Positions 1 through 8,664 of a stretch of 64,000 bases of DNA are shown one piece after another (positions within the stretch are counted from its first letter, which is position 1; every line of letters begins with the position of its first letter). A program made the position numbers and the translations under genes. The notes beneath the pieces were generated by a model. The model made no database searches. It saw nothing but the letters and a program-made list of their open reading frames with translations, and had not been told where the DNA came from. Source of the stretch: Stackebrandtia albiflava (GTDB lineage Bacteria; Actinomycetota; Actinomycetes; Mycobacteriales; Micromonosporaceae); assembly GCF_007994225.1 (NCBI RefSeq), contig NZ_VLLL01000012.1:1-64000 (forward strand), given 5' to 3'.

Positions 1-479
1 TCGGTCATCGTCACGTCCGCCACACCGTCCTCGTCCTGGTCGGTGATCACCGAGTCCACCAGGCCGTCGGCGTTGGCGTCCACCGCGTAGGTGTCCAACG
101 CCCCGTCACCGTCGACATCGGTACCCACCGAGTCCACCAGACCATCGGCGTTGGTGTCGGCCGCGACCTGATCCACGTCACCGTCACCGTCCAGGTCGGT
201 GTGCACCTCATCGATCAGACCGTCACCATCGACGTCGATCAACTGCGAATCCAGCACACCATCACCATCGGTGTCGGAGAACAACTCCCCGTCGGCGGTC
301 AACACCCCGTCGGCGACCCCGTCGTGATCCACATCGATGAAGGTCTCCTCACCGGCCACCGTCGTGGCGTCCTCGATACCATCACCGTTGATGTCGAAGT
401 AGTCACCCGACGCGTCATCCGCGGTGTAGTCGTCCTCCACCGGCTCATCCGTCGTCGTGTCCTCGAAACCGTCGCTCAT
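1..479 (-). CDS. Acidic Asp-rich repeat protein, C-terminus beyond left edge
   Basis: An open frame reads leftwards from ATG at 479 and runs off the window edge without a stop, so about 159 N-terminal residues are visible. It begins MSDGFEDTT and is very rich in Asp, Gly, Val and Thr. From about residue 30 it carries repeats of the type DxDGDGxxD (DINGDG, DTDGDG, DVDGDG, DLDGDG), spaced about 10-16 residues apart. These resemble the calcium loops of EF-hand or thrombospondin type 3 repeats, so calcium binding is a reasonable inference. No signal peptide is visible at the N-terminus, so location is unknown. It is divergent from the DUF202 gene with a 175 bp gap. The near-identical repeated codon blocks suggest expansion by duplication. 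The frame is firm; the function is only a family-level guess. Confidence 0.75.
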   Translation of the reverse strand, partial: MSDGFEDTTTDEPVEDDYTADDASGDYFDINGDGIEDATTVAGEETFIDVDHDGVADGVLTADGELFSDTDGDGVLDSQLIDVDGDGLIDEVHTDLDGDGDVDQVAADTNADGLVDSVGTDVDGDGALDTYAVDANADGLVDSVITDQDEDGVADVTMT

Positions 480-654
480 CGCGCCTCTCCCATTCGGTGT
501 GTTGTTGCAGACGACATTACGCAGCCTGCGGGGGTCGAGAACTCCCCAAAAAGTGCCACCGTGCGGGCCGAGTCGGGGGTCGTCGGCGACCATACCGGCA
601 GCCGAGGACCGGATCAACCCCTCACCCGGTACGACGGCGAGTGATACTGGGGCC

Positions 655-1065
655 ATGGCAGACCGGAACAAGTCGCAGGTGAGCGTGCTGAAAGCCTCCA
701 TCGACCCGGAACGGTTGCGCGACACCGGTACCACCCCCGACTACCGGTTCTCCCTGGCGAACGAACGCACCTTCCTGGCGTGGCTGCGGACCTCACTCGC
801 CCTCGTCGGCGGCGGGATCGCGGTCGCCCAGTTCCTGCCACCGCTGCGCCTCGCCGGCCTCCGGGAGGGCATCGCCGTCACCCTGCTGGTGCTGGGGGCC
901 GCCTGCGCCGCCCGCGCGATCCTGCACTGGGCGGCATGCGAGCGGGCCATGCGGCAGGGCGGGGACCTGCCGACGTCGCGGTTCCCGACCGCGCTGGCGT
1001 TGCTGGTCGCCGTCGGCGCCTTGGGGCTGCTGGCGGCGGTGCTGACCGGGGCGTTCGCCGAATGA
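655..1065 (+). CDS. DUF202 (YidH-type) membrane protein
   Basis: A 136-residue protein with the DUF202 signature near residues 37-52 (NERTFLAWLRTSLAL), followed by three hydrophobic segments at about 45-65, 75-97 and 112-133. The family consists of small inner-membrane proteins of unknown function. ATG 655 is preferred over the longer upstream frame because the family starts just before the signature and the upstream residues are low-complexity. The stop overlaps the start of the next DUF202 gene by 4 bp (ATGA), so the two are translationally coupled. Family assignment is strong; function is unknown. Confidence 0.85.
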   Translation: MADRNKSQVSVLKASIDPERLRDTGTTPDYRFSLANERTFLAWLRTSLALVGGGIAVAQFLPPLRLAGLREGIAVTLLVLGAACAARAILHWAACERAMRQGGDLPTSRFPTALALLVAVGALGLLAAVLTGAFAE

Positions 1066-1364
1066 GCCGCGACCCGGGCGCGCAACCGGAACGGACCCGG
1101 TTGGCGTGGCGGCGCACCCTGCTGGCGGCGACGGTCCTCGTGTTGCTGGCGGCGCGGGGCGCGGTCATGCCGCCGCTGGTTCCCGCCGACCTGCTGGTCG
1201 TCGGAGGGCTCGCCCTGGTGTGGTTGGGGATGCTGGCGGGGGCGCACCGGCGGATCCAGGCGTTTGCGTCACCGCGTCCGGTCCGAATGGGGTTGCCGAC
1301 CGCGTGGCTGGCGACCGGTTCGGTGGTCGGCCTGGCGGTGTTGGGCTTCGTCACGCTGTGGTGA
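1062..1364 (+). CDS. Second DUF202 membrane protein
   Basis: A 100-residue protein starting at ATG 1062 inside the stop of the preceding DUF202 gene. It carries the shortened signature RTRLAWRRTLLAATV near residues 11-25 and three hydrophobic segments. Tandem DUF202 pairs are common in actinobacteria and may form a hetero-oligomer, though that is inference. It has no recognisable catalytic residues. The gene is followed by a gene-free stretch that carries a copy of the dispersed promoter-like repeat. Confidence 0.8.
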   Translation: MSRDPGAQPERTRLAWRRTLLAATVLVLLAARGAVMPPLVPADLLVVGGLALVWLGMLAGAHRRIQAFASPRPVRMGLPTAWLATGSVVGLAVLGFVTLW

Positions 1365-1787
1365 ACCACGGCCGCCGGCTTCGTGAGCCACGCCTCGCCG
1401 GGCCGCATGCCCGCCGGACCCGCCGTCCCGTTCCCGGCCACATGCCCACGACCCCGTCGTCCACAATCCGCCGGTTATCCACAACCGCCGGTCTTCACGC
1501 TGGACACGCCAGGCGTGGCGTCCGATAGGCTCCAAGCCAAGTGGGGCGGAGGCCGGTGGCCCTGCGGAGAGAACGCCGCCGTGGGGGCGGGAGTGACACC
1601 ACCGGGTCGGGTCACCGTTGTGAGTCGGGCGTGATCCCGTCACCGCACATACCCGGCACGCGCGAATCACCGCGCAAGGCGGCCGAGTCGGGCCGCCGCT
1701 CACCGGCACGGGAATCCGCTCACCGGCCACGCGCCACCGGAGTCACGCTGACCGGCCACCGGCCACCGAACCCGAGCACGCTCACCC
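1365..1787. other. Gene-free region between convergent genes
   Basis: 423 bp between the DUF202 pair and the convergent aldehyde dehydrogenase. Its only structured part is dispersed-repeat copy A (1457-1559). The remainder is GC-rich with many CACCGGC-type words. The frames that cross it lack a plausible ribosome binding site and I see no convincing gene. Confidence 0.6.
1457..1559 (+). repeat. Dispersed promoter-like repeat, copy A
   Basis: Two DnaA-box-like 9-mers, TCGTCCACA (1457-1465) and TTATCCACA (1475-1483), are followed by a -35-like TGGACA (1501-1506), a 19 bp spacer, and TAGGCT (1526-1531) as a -10. Nine bases later comes GTGGGGCGGAGG (from 1541), which aligns with the ATGGGGnGGAGG block of the other four copies. 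It lies just downstream of the DUF202 pair and would fire toward the 3' end of the aldehyde dehydrogenase gene. The motif arrangement is seen directly; promoter activity and DnaA binding are inference. Confidence 0.7.
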
Positions 1788-3224
1788 TCACAGCATGTCC
1801 GGCAGGACCATCACCCTGGGCTCGGTGTAGTCGGCCATGGTGGCCGCCACCCCTTCCCGGCCGATTCCGCTGGCCTTGGTGCCGCCGTATGGCATCTGGT
1901 CGGCGCGGAAACTCGGCACGTCACCGATGATCACGCCTCCGACCCGCAACCGGCGGTGCGCCCGCGCCGCCACGTCGATGCGGCGGGTGAACACCCCCGC
2001 CTGGAGTCCGTAACGGGAGTCGTCGACGGCCGCGAGACCCGCGTCGGTGTCGTCGACGGGCTCCACGACCAGGACCGGACCGAACACCTCCCGTTCGGCG
2101 AGCGGACGACCGGCCGGTACGCCCGACAGCACCGCCGGGGCCACCGTGTTACCGTCGCGTTCGCCACCGCAGTGCAGCGTCGCGCCCGCCGCGACCGCGT
2201 CGTCGATCCAGTCGGCCACCCGTCCGGCGGCGTCGCGTGAGATCAGCGGTCCGACGACGCACGCGTCGTCGCGGGGGTCGCCCGACGGCAGTGCCCTCAC
2301 CTTCGACACCAGCAGTTCCGTGAAGTCGTCACACCGGTCACGTGGCACGAACACCCGCTGCACCGAGATGCAGCTCTGCCCGGCCTGGTAGTTCCCGAAC
2401 GTCGCGATGCGTTCGGCCGCGTAATCGAGGTCGGCGGGGTCGTCCCAGTCGTCGCAGATCAGCGCGGCGGCGTTCCCGCCGAGTTCCAGGACGACCTTGC
2501 GGCGCGGCAGCCGGTCCGCCAACGCCCAACCGACCGTGTCGGAACCGGTGAACGACACGACGGCGAACCGGTCGTCCGCGGCGAGGTCGCCCGCGGCCTC
2601 GTTGGGCACCGGCACGATCGACACCGCTCCCGCCGGGAGGTCGGTGTCCGCGAGCAGTCTTCCCAGGTGCAGGGCCGACAGCGGGGTCGCCGGGGCGGGT
2701 TTGATCACGACGGGAGCGCCGACGGCGATCGCCGGGGCGAGTTTGTGCGCGACGAGGTTCAGCGGGAAGTTGAACGGCGTGATGCCGAGGACGGGTCCGA
2801 GCGGGAACCGACGGGTCAACGCCATGCGCCCGGCGGCGCCCGGGTCGGTGTCGAGTCGCTGCGTGACACCGTCGAAGCGGCGGGCCTCCTCAGCGGCGAA
2901 CGTGAACGTGCCGATGGCCCTGGTCACCTCGACACGCGCCCACCTGATGGGTTTCCCCGATTCGGCGGTGATCAGTTCGGCGACGGTCTCGGCCGAGTCC
3001 CGCAGGGCGTCGGCGACGTGCCGCAACGCCGTCGCGCGCCGGTGGGCCGGGAGTTCGGCGGTCTCGTCGGCGGCCCCGGCGGCGGCCGACACGGCGGCCT
3101 CCACCTGCGTCGGCATGGCCCAGGTGGTGGTGCCCGCGACCTGGTCGTCGAAGGGGTGCCGCACCACCACCTCCGTGTCACCGTGTTCGGGGCGGCCTGC
3201 GATCCAGAACGGTGTGGCGGTCAT
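1788..3224 (-). CDS. NAD(P)-dependent aldehyde dehydrogenase
   Basis: A 478-residue member of the aldehyde dehydrogenase superfamily, oxidising an aldehyde to the acid or acyl product with NAD(P)+ in the cytosol. Visible landmarks are the Rossmann motif FTGSDTVG (about 225-232), the general-base motif ELGGN (247-251) and the nucleophile in GQSC (Cys285). The length is normal for the family. ATG 3224 is chosen because the protein then begins with the usual N-terminal segment; an upstream extension is rich in His and Arg and looks non-coding. It stands alone and is convergent with the DUF202 pair, so substrate cannot be read from context. Glyceraldehyde-3-phosphate or succinate-semialdehyde type subfamilies are possible. 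Confidence 0.9.
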   Translation of the reverse strand: MTATPFWIAGRPEHGDTEVVVRHPFDDQVAGTTTWAMPTQVEAAVSAAAGAADETAELPAHRRATALRHVADALRDSAETVAELITAESGKPIRWARVEVTRAIGTFTFAAEEARRFDGVTQRLDTDPGAAGRMALTRRFPLGPVLGITPFNFPLNLVAHKLAPAIAVGAPVVIKPAPATPLSALHLGRLLADTDLPAGAVSIVPVPNEAAGDLAADDRFAVVSFTGSDTVGWALADRLPRRKVVLELGGNAAALICDDWDDPADLDYAAERIATFGNYQAGQSCISVQRVFVPRDRCDDFTELLVSKVRALPSGDPRDDACVVGPLISRDAAGRVADWIDDAVAAGATLHCGGERDGNTVAPAVLSGVPAGRPLAEREVFGPVLVVEPVDDTDAGLAAVDDSRYGLQAGVFTRRIDVAARAHRRLRVGGVIIGDVPSFRADQMPYGGTKASGIGREGVAATMADYTEPRVMVLPDML

Positions 3225-3409
3225 GGGCTCACTGTAAAGGGTGCGGCGGTGGTGAGACCGTGAGCGGTGATTCCCGCGGCCGGCGGGCACCCGTCACGCG
3301 GGGTGACCGGTCGTGACCCGTCATGTGGAGCGCCGTGGGCGGCGCCGCTGGCAGACGGGTGTGACGTACGTCCAGACCTCCCCACCGGCGATGGTCTCGG
3401 CAGGGCATC

Positions 3410-4042
3410 ATGAGAGGCATGACTGATCCAACTCCCCAACAACAGCCCGGATACCCGACGGCCGAGCAGCAGGCGGCCTACGCCCAACAGCAGCAGGCCG
3501 CGTACGCGGCACAACAGCAACAGGCGGCGGCGTACCAGCAGGCGCAACCACCGGCTCAGCCCGCGTCGCAGATGTTCGACAAGCTCCCGATGAACATGCT
3601 GACGTTCGGACTGGCCGCCGGCGGTGTCGCGGCGATGCTGATCGGTCTGCTCGTCGCCGGAGCCAAGGACGCCGACCTCATCGGCGGCGGGATGCTGTCG
3701 CTGTGGGCGGCGGTCGTGGTGCTCACGGCGATCGTCATCACCACCGGCCCGAAGTTCCGCGGCACGCTGCGGGTGATCGTCCTGGCCCTGGTGGTGCTGG
3801 AACTGGGCAGCACGATCGGTGGACTGCTCGGCAGCGGCGGCAACGCCGACGGCGCCGTCATCATCGGTGAACTGCTGTTCGTCGCGGGCCTGGGCCTGCT
3901 GGCGGCGGCGACCCTGACCATGTCGGAGCGTCCCGCGGTCGCGGCCGGTCACCAGCACACCGGCGTGATCCAGCAGGTGCCGCAGCAGGTCAACCCGCAG
4001 CAGTACCCGGGTCAGCAGCCCCAGCAGGGCGGCTGGCAGTAG
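3410..4042 (+). CDS. Gln/Ala-rich membrane protein
   Basis: A 210-residue protein with an N-terminal tail of about 50 residues made almost only of Gln, Ala, Tyr and Pro, then four hydrophobic segments at about 63-83, 93-113, 120-140 and 147-168, and a second Gln/Pro-rich tail. This layout is common among actinobacterial membrane proteins of unknown function with disordered cytosolic tails. ATG 3410 is used; ATG 3419 (MTDPTP) is an alternative because GAGAGG lies beside it. Its 3' end overlaps the convergent antitoxin-like gene by 53 bp. I recognise no specific family. Confidence 0.75.
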   Translation: MRGMTDPTPQQQPGYPTAEQQAAYAQQQQAAYAAQQQQAAAYQQAQPPAQPASQMFDKLPMNMLTFGLAAGGVAAMLIGLLVAGAKDADLIGGGMLSLWAAVVVLTAIVITTGPKFRGTLRVIVLALVVLELGSTIGGLLGSGGNADGAVIIGELLFVAGLGLLAAATLTMSERPAVAAGHQHTGVIQQVPQQVNPQQYPGQQPQQGGWQ

Positions 4043-4334
4043 CCGACATGTCGTAGACCCGCACGTTGATGGTGGTGCGCTGCTGCAACGCGGCACGCAA
4101 CGCCCGGTGCAGCCCGTCCTCCAGGTAGAGGCCGCCGTGCCAGGCCACGACGTGCGGGAAGAGGTCTCCGTAGAAGGTGGAGTCCTCGGCGAGCAGTTTG
4201 TCCAACGCCAGCTCGCGCTTGGTCGTGATGAGCTGGTCGAGCCGGACCGCACGCGGCGGGACGGTCGCCCACTCCCTGAGCGTCAAACCGTGCTCAGGGT
4301 ACGGGCGGCCGTCCCGCACCGCTTTGAAGATCAC
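3990..4334 (-). CDS. VapB-antitoxin-annotated / ParB-like small protein
   Basis: A 114-residue protein beginning MIFKAVRDGRPYPEHG with a central block (VRLDQLITTKRELALDKLLAEDSTFYGDLFPHVV) and the ending LEDGLHRALRAALQQR. This recalls a widespread actinobacterial family that databases often label VapB-type antitoxin. The DGLHRA segment resembles the ParB/Srx-type fold motif D-G-x-H-R, so a ParB-like nuclease-fold protein is another reading. No toxin gene sits beside it, so a toxin-antitoxin role is doubtful. The last 53 bp lie antisense to the preceding gene, and the C-terminal 20 or so residues may be non-conserved. Confidence 0.65.
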   Translation of the reverse strand: MIFKAVRDGRPYPEHGLTLREWATVPPRAVRLDQLITTKRELALDKLLAEDSTFYGDLFPHVVAWHGGLYLEDGLHRALRAALQQRTTINVRVYDMSATASRPAGAADPGTAAG

Positions 4335-4419
4335 ACGTTCCCCCAGGTCATGTCGAGGCCCTCTCGTTTCACGATAAGACGCCGCACGGTACGCCGCCGG
4401 GTCAAGTCGGTGACCGGTC

Positions 4420-5316
4420 TCACCTACGCGGGGTGATCCCCCAGATGCCGGACCACAGTTCGCCGGGGCCGAGCGTGACGAGGTCGGTGCCGGTACGCAT
4501 CGCGTCGGGCGGGCAGCTCATCGGCTCCACGGCCACGGCGCGGCGGCGACGGTCGCCGTCCAGGGTGTCAGACGTGTAGACCTGGAACCAGTGGAACGAC
4601 TCGTCGGCCCACACCGTGAGCTGCTCGGTGTCGTCGGCGTCGGTCAACACCACCCGGGCCATCCGGTCGGCGTCGCGGGTGAGGTCGCCGAAGGTCGTGT
4701 CGAGCACGGTGTCGCCGATGACGGTGGAGTCCCGGAACCGGGCGTCGGTGACGCCGTTGGGAAGCATCCGGTCGTCGGTGGTCAGTTCGGTCTTCGCGGG
4801 CACCTTGAGCCGCCACTCCTCCAACGGGGAGCCCGGAAGCCGCAGGTAGGGGTGTACACCGAGCCCGAACGGGCAGGCGGTCGCGCCGACGTTGCTGACG
4901 TAGTGGGCGGCGCGGAGCCCACCGGGGCCCACCGACCAGCGGGTCCGCAGCAGCAGCGGGAACGGGTAACCCGGTTGCGCCGGCAGGGCGCACTCCAGGC
5001 TCACCGCGGAATCGCTGACGTCTACGGCCTCCCAGCGCAGCCAGCCGACCAGGCCGTGCATGGCGCTGCGGGTGGCGGGCTCGTTCCACGGCAGCCGGTG
5101 TTCGGTGTCGCCGAACCGGTAGGTGCCGTCGCCGATCCGGCCCGGCCAGGGCGCGAGGACGTGGCCGGCGGCGCCGGGCGCGATCTCGTCGTCGTCGTAT
5201 CCGTCGATGTAGGCCCGGCCGTCGAGGCTGAACAACCTGACACCGCCCCCGACCGAGGCGATCACCGCCTCCCAGCCGGAGTAACTGATCGTCCACTGTT
5301 CACCAGACAACGCCAT
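4420..5316 (-). CDS. Aldose 1-epimerase (GalM-like)
   Basis: A 298-residue mutarotase-fold protein that would interconvert alpha and beta anomers of a hexose. Family landmarks are APWPGRIGDG (55-64, substrate-binding Arg), His87 in MHGLVGW, the catalytic His155 in GVHPYL and the catalytic base Glu264 in VAVEPMSCPPDA. Length fits the family. It is the distal member of a minus-strand pair with pdxH, about 150 bp apart, and seems to have its own promoter region. The sugar substrate cannot be predicted. Confidence 0.88.
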   Translation of the reverse strand: MALSGEQWTISYSGWEAVIASVGGGVRLFSLDGRAYIDGYDDDEIAPGAAGHVLAPWPGRIGDGTYRFGDTEHRLPWNEPATRSAMHGLVGWLRWEAVDVSDSAVSLECALPAQPGYPFPLLLRTRWSVGPGGLRAAHYVSNVGATACPFGLGVHPYLRLPGSPLEEWRLKVPAKTELTTDDRMLPNGVTDARFRDSTVIGDTVLDTTFGDLTRDADRMARVVLTDADDTEQLTVWADESFHWFQVYTSDTLDGDRRRRAVAVEPMSCPPDAMRTGTDLVTLGPGELWSGIWGITPRR

Positions 5317-5466
5317 ACCGCGGATCTCCGTACACTAGAGACGAGTGGTTCTCTGCCGCTCACGAACTCGGACGTCGCCACGCCGACCACGCGGAGACGG
5401 TGGGCCGGGTTGCCGCGCGGTGGCCACGCCCGGGCGGTCGGTCGGGCAGAGCACAAGCTTATTGGC

Positions 5467-6123
5467 TTACGGCGCCAGGCGCGCGACCACCCAACCGCCG
5501 GACTCGGCGCGCCGGTATCGCAACCGGTCGTGCAGGCGGTCGGCGCGGCCCTGCCAGAACTCGATCTCGTGGGGGACCACCCGGTATCCGCCCCAGTGCG
5601 GCGGCGCCGGCACATCACCCGGGAAGCGGGCGGCGGCGCGCCGGTACTCGGCGTCGAGGCTGTCCCGGTCGGGTAGCGGCCGGGACTGGCGGCTGGCCCA
5701 CGCGGCCAGTTGCGAACCGTGCGGCCGGGTCGCGAAGTACGCCTCGGTCTGCGGACGCGGCACCCGCGAGGCGGTGCCGGACACGATCACCTGGCGGTGC
5801 TGCCGGTACCAGCCGAACAGCAACCCGACCCCGGGGCGGGCGTCGATCTGTCGTGCCTTGTCGGACTCGTAGTTGGTGTAGAACACGAATCCGTCCGTGG
5901 AGAACGCCTTGAGCAGGACGGTCCGCTGCCGGGGTGCGCCGTCGGGGCCGGTAGTGGCCAGCACCATCGCGTTCGGTTCCAGGCCGCCGTCGCGGACCGC
6001 GTCGTCGAACCAGCGGGTGAACAGGGTGAACGGTTCCCGGGGCGCGTGGGACTCCAGGAGGGTCCGGCCGGTGTAGTCGCGGCGCATGGCGGCCGGGTCG
6101 GCGGCGAAATCTGTCACCCGCAC
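5467..6123 (-). CDS. pdxH: Pyridoxamine 5'-phosphate oxidase
   Basis: A 218-residue FMN-dependent oxidase converting pyridoxamine or pyridoxine 5'-phosphate into pyridoxal 5'-phosphate in vitamin B6 salvage. Landmarks are the FMN-binding block RQRTVLLKAF...FYTNYESDKA at about 65-90 and the C-terminal signature EFWQGRADRLHDR near 190-203. Length matches the family. It is divergent from a citrate synthase gene across 323 bp, an arrangement I know from Streptomyces. serC, whose product can also feed B6 chemistry, lies nearby but in a separate unit. Confidence 0.93.
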   Translation of the reverse strand: MRVTDFAADPAAMRRDYTGRTLLESHAPREPFTLFTRWFDDAVRDGGLEPNAMVLATTGPDGAPRQRTVLLKAFSTDGFVFYTNYESDKARQIDARPGVGLLFGWYRQHRQVIVSGTASRVPRPQTEAYFATRPHGSQLAAWASRQSRPLPDRDSLDAEYRRAAARFPGDVPAPPHWGGYRVVPHEIEFWQGRADRLHDRLRYRRAESGGWVVARLAP

Positions 6124-6446
6124 AGCGTGCCATCGGCGGGACGCGCCGGGATGATCCGGTCACGGAATCACAACGATTCGGTACCGTCACGTTCACGCAC
6201 TTCAGGCGTTCGACAACAGCCGCGAATGCGGTCATATCGGGCATCTCGGCGCGTTCTCCTGCGCATATGCGCGCGGTTGGGCCACATTCCACACGCCCTG
6301 AGTGCAACCGCGATCGCGGCGGCGGTGCAAGATGGGCGGCAGCCTTTGAACCGAACCGTCACCGAGTGCCGCCCCACCGCGGCCCGGAGACATCCGCGCG
6401 GGACGGCCGGTTCGCCCACGCACGAACCCTCGTCAGGAGTACAACG
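6124..6446. promoter_or_regulatory. Divergent pdxH/citrate synthase intergenic region
   Basis: 323 bp without a gene between two divergent starts. It contains two perfect 12 bp palindromes: GCGCATATGCGC (6261-6272) and CCGCGATCGCGG (6308-6319). AGGAGT at 6435-6440 serves as the ribosome binding site of the citrate synthase. The palindromes are candidate operators, but no matching regulator is known from the sequence. Confidence 0.5.
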
Positions 6447-7556
6447 ATGTCTGATTTCAAGCCGGGGCTGGAGGGCGTGGTCGCCTTCGAGACCGAGATC
6501 GCCGAACCCGACAAGGCGGGTGGCTCGCTGCGCTACCGCGGCGTCGACATCGAAGACCTGATCGGGAACGTGTCCTACGGGCACGTGTGGGGTCTGCTGG
6601 TCGACGGCCGGTTCGGCCCCGGTCTGCCGCCGGCGGAACCGTTCCCGGTACCGGTGCACACCGGCGACATCCGCGTGGACGTGCAGAGTGCCGTCGCGAT
6701 GCTGGCGCCCTACTGGGGCCTGGGCCAGCTGCTCGACATCGGTGACGAGCAGGCCCGGAACGACCTGGCGCGGGTGTCGGTGACGGCGCTGTCGTACGTC
6801 GCGCAGTCGGCGCGGGGTGTCGGCCGGCCCGCCGTGCCGCAGAAGGAGATCGACAAGTCCGCCACCATCGTGGAACGTTTCATGCGCCGGTGGCGCGGTG
6901 AACCGGACCCGCGGCACGTCCAGGCGGTCGACGCCTACTTCATCTCCGCGGCCGAGCACGGCATGAACGCGTCCACGTTCACGTCCCGGGTGGTCGCCTC
7001 CACGGGCGCCGACGTCGCGGCGTGCATCTCCTCGGGCATCGGTGCCCTGTCGGGTCCCCTGCACGGCGGCGCGCCGTCGCGGGTCCTGCACATGCTGGAG
7101 GAGGTGGAACGCACCGGGGACGCCGACGCGTACGTCAAGGGCGTCCTCGACCGCGGTGAACGGTTGATGGGCTTCGGTCACCGGGTGTACCGGGCGGAGG
7201 ACCCGCGGGCGCGCGTGCTGCGCCGGACGGCCCGGGAACTGGGCGCGGAACGTTTCGAGGTCGCCGAGGCGTTGGAGCGTGCGGCGCTGGCCGAACTGAA
7301 GGCCCGCAAGCCCGACCGCGTGCTGGCGACCAACGTGGAGTTCTGGTCCGCGGTGGTCCTCGACTTCGCCCAGGTGCCCGCCGACATGTTCACCGCGATG
7401 TTCACCTGCGCGCGGGTCGCCGGTTGGAGCGCGCACATCCTGGAACAGAAGCGGCTCGGCCGGATCGTGCGGCCCAGCGCCACCTATGTGGGTCCGGCTC
7501 CCCGCACTCCCGACAGTGTCGAGGGCTGGAACGACATCCCGGGCCGCAAGTCCTGA
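6447..7556 (+). CDS. Citrate synthase 2
   Basis: A 369-residue type II-like citrate synthase condensing acetyl-CoA and oxaloacetate to citrate. His171, His206 (GPLHGG) and His245 (GFGHRVY) mark the active site, and GWSAH (326-330) is the usual C-terminal block. The position normally occupied by catalytic Asp in NVDF is Glu here (NVEF, Glu298), which I recall as usual in the actinobacterial second citrate synthase group. ATG 6447 follows AGGAG at a good distance; the frame is open upstream but not family-like. A strong terminator hairpin lies directly after the stop. Confidence 0.9.
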   Translation: MSDFKPGLEGVVAFETEIAEPDKAGGSLRYRGVDIEDLIGNVSYGHVWGLLVDGRFGPGLPPAEPFPVPVHTGDIRVDVQSAVAMLAPYWGLGQLLDIGDEQARNDLARVSVTALSYVAQSARGVGRPAVPQKEIDKSATIVERFMRRWRGEPDPRHVQAVDAYFISAAEHGMNASTFTSRVVASTGADVAACISSGIGALSGPLHGGAPSRVLHMLEEVERTGDADAYVKGVLDRGERLMGFGHRVYRAEDPRARVLRRTARELGAERFEVAEALERAALAELKARKPDRVLATNVEFWSAVVLDFAQVPADMFTAMFTCARVAGWSAHILEQKRLGRIVRPSATYVGPAPRTPDSVEGWNDIPGRKS

Positions 7557-7563
7557 GACGTCG

Positions 7564-7598
7564 ACCGGGCGCCGTGTCCAGTGGGAACGGCGCCCGGT
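7564..7598 (+). terminator. Rho-independent-type hairpin after citrate synthase
   Basis: A perfect 12 bp stem (7564-7575 with 7587-7598) around an 11-base loop, 8 bp after the stop. There is no long U tract, as is common in high-GC actinobacteria. Confidence 0.8.
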
Positions 7599-7705
7599 GA
7601 CCGTTTCTCCACTATACGGAGACTTGATCGTTTCCTTCACCGGTTACCTTTGTCGGTCCGACACGCCTACCGGCAAGGCTTGTCCATTCACGACATAGGA
7701 GAACC

Positions 7706-8470
7706 GTGACCCCGATCCGCCCTGCCCGTCTCAGCGCCATCGTCGCCGCCTCGGGCCTCGCCCTCGCCCTCGCCGCCTGCGGCGGCACCGAATCCCCCGC
7801 CGACGGATCCGCCGAACCGTCGACCACGGAGTCCAGCAGCCCGGCGGTCGACCCGGCGGAGGCCGTGGCAGCCGGTTTCGCCGCCCTGGAGGGCACGCCG
7901 ATATCGGTCACCATGGACAGTCCCGGCCTGATGACCATGACCATCGACACCGACGCCGCCAACGAACTGATGACGATGACCATGGAAATGGACATGGCGG
8001 CGGCTGACCCCACCATGGAGGGCACCGTCGAGATGACCATCATCCGCAACGGCCCCGACATCTGGATGCAGTACGGCGGCGACAACGAGATGGCGACCCT
8101 GATGGGCGACTCGTGGGTCCACACCGACGCCACGTCGGAGGACATGACCGAGCTGGCGGAGTTGCAAGACTTCGGCGCCACCATGTCGAAGGAGATGGGC
8201 GAGATCGGACCGGTCACCGAGACCGGCCCCAACACCTACACCGTCAAGTTCGGCGAGGGATCATCGGTCCTCGACATGGGCCTGAGCGAACTGACCGGCG
8301 CCAAGGCACCCGCCGCGCCCACCGAGTTCACCGTCGTCCTGGACGACCAGGGCCGACTCGCCAGCATGACCGGTGTGGACGAGGCCGGCACCGAGATGAC
8401 GATCACCGTCAACGGCTACGACGTGACCGTGGAGGCGAACGAGCCCGACGGGGAGATCATCGAGGCGTGA
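7706..8470 (+). CDS. LppX/LprAFG-like lipoprotein
   Basis: A 254-residue exported lipoprotein with a short basic N-terminus, hydrophobic core and lipobox ALAAC (Cys about residue 28). The mature part begins with a low-complexity Ser/Thr/Glu linker. It then shows the pattern of the LppX/LprAFG family, which in mycobacteria carries lipids across the periplasm: VDPAEAVAAGFAALEGTPISVTM, a Met/Thr-rich strand region, then EFTVVLDDQGRLASM near the C-terminus. GTG 7706 follows TAGGAG. It is a paralogue of the next gene, with separate terminators between them. Confidence 0.8.
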   Translation: MTPIRPARLSAIVAASGLALALAACGGTESPADGSAEPSTTESSSPAVDPAEAVAAGFAALEGTPISVTMDSPGLMTMTIDTDAANELMTMTMEMDMAAADPTMEGTVEMTIIRNGPDIWMQYGGDNEMATLMGDSWVHTDATSEDMTELAELQDFGATMSKEMGEIGPVTETGPNTYTVKFGEGSSVLDMGLSELTGAKAPAAPTEFTVVLDDQGRLASMTGVDEAGTEMTITVNGYDVTVEANEPDGEIIEA

Positions 8471-8513
8471 CCGCGGGCGGCCCTCTCGGAACGGCCGCCC
8501 GACCCGCGATCTC

Positions 8514-8550
8514 CGGAACCGGCCCGGGCCACCCCACCGGGCCGGTTCCG
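8514..8550 (+). terminator. Terminator hairpin between the two lipoprotein genes
   Basis: A perfect 14 bp stem, 8514-8527 pairing with 8537-8550, with a 9-base loop. A second 9 bp hairpin (8474-8482 with 8493-8501) precedes it, so the two paralogues are probably separate transcripts. Confidence 0.8.
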
Positions 8551-8664
8551 TCGTGTTCACCGCCGGGCCGCCCCGGCGCCCCGGCGGGGGTGCGGTGGGC
8601 CTCTACCCTGGGATCGGAAGCCCGCCTGGTGCGGGGACCGACACCCCTTCCGGGAGGACGCCAC

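Noticed and set aside
6168-7640. 490-codon minus-strand frame opposite citrate synthase
   Set aside because: Antisense shadow of a conserved gene with a clear start, ribosome binding site and terminator on the other strand.
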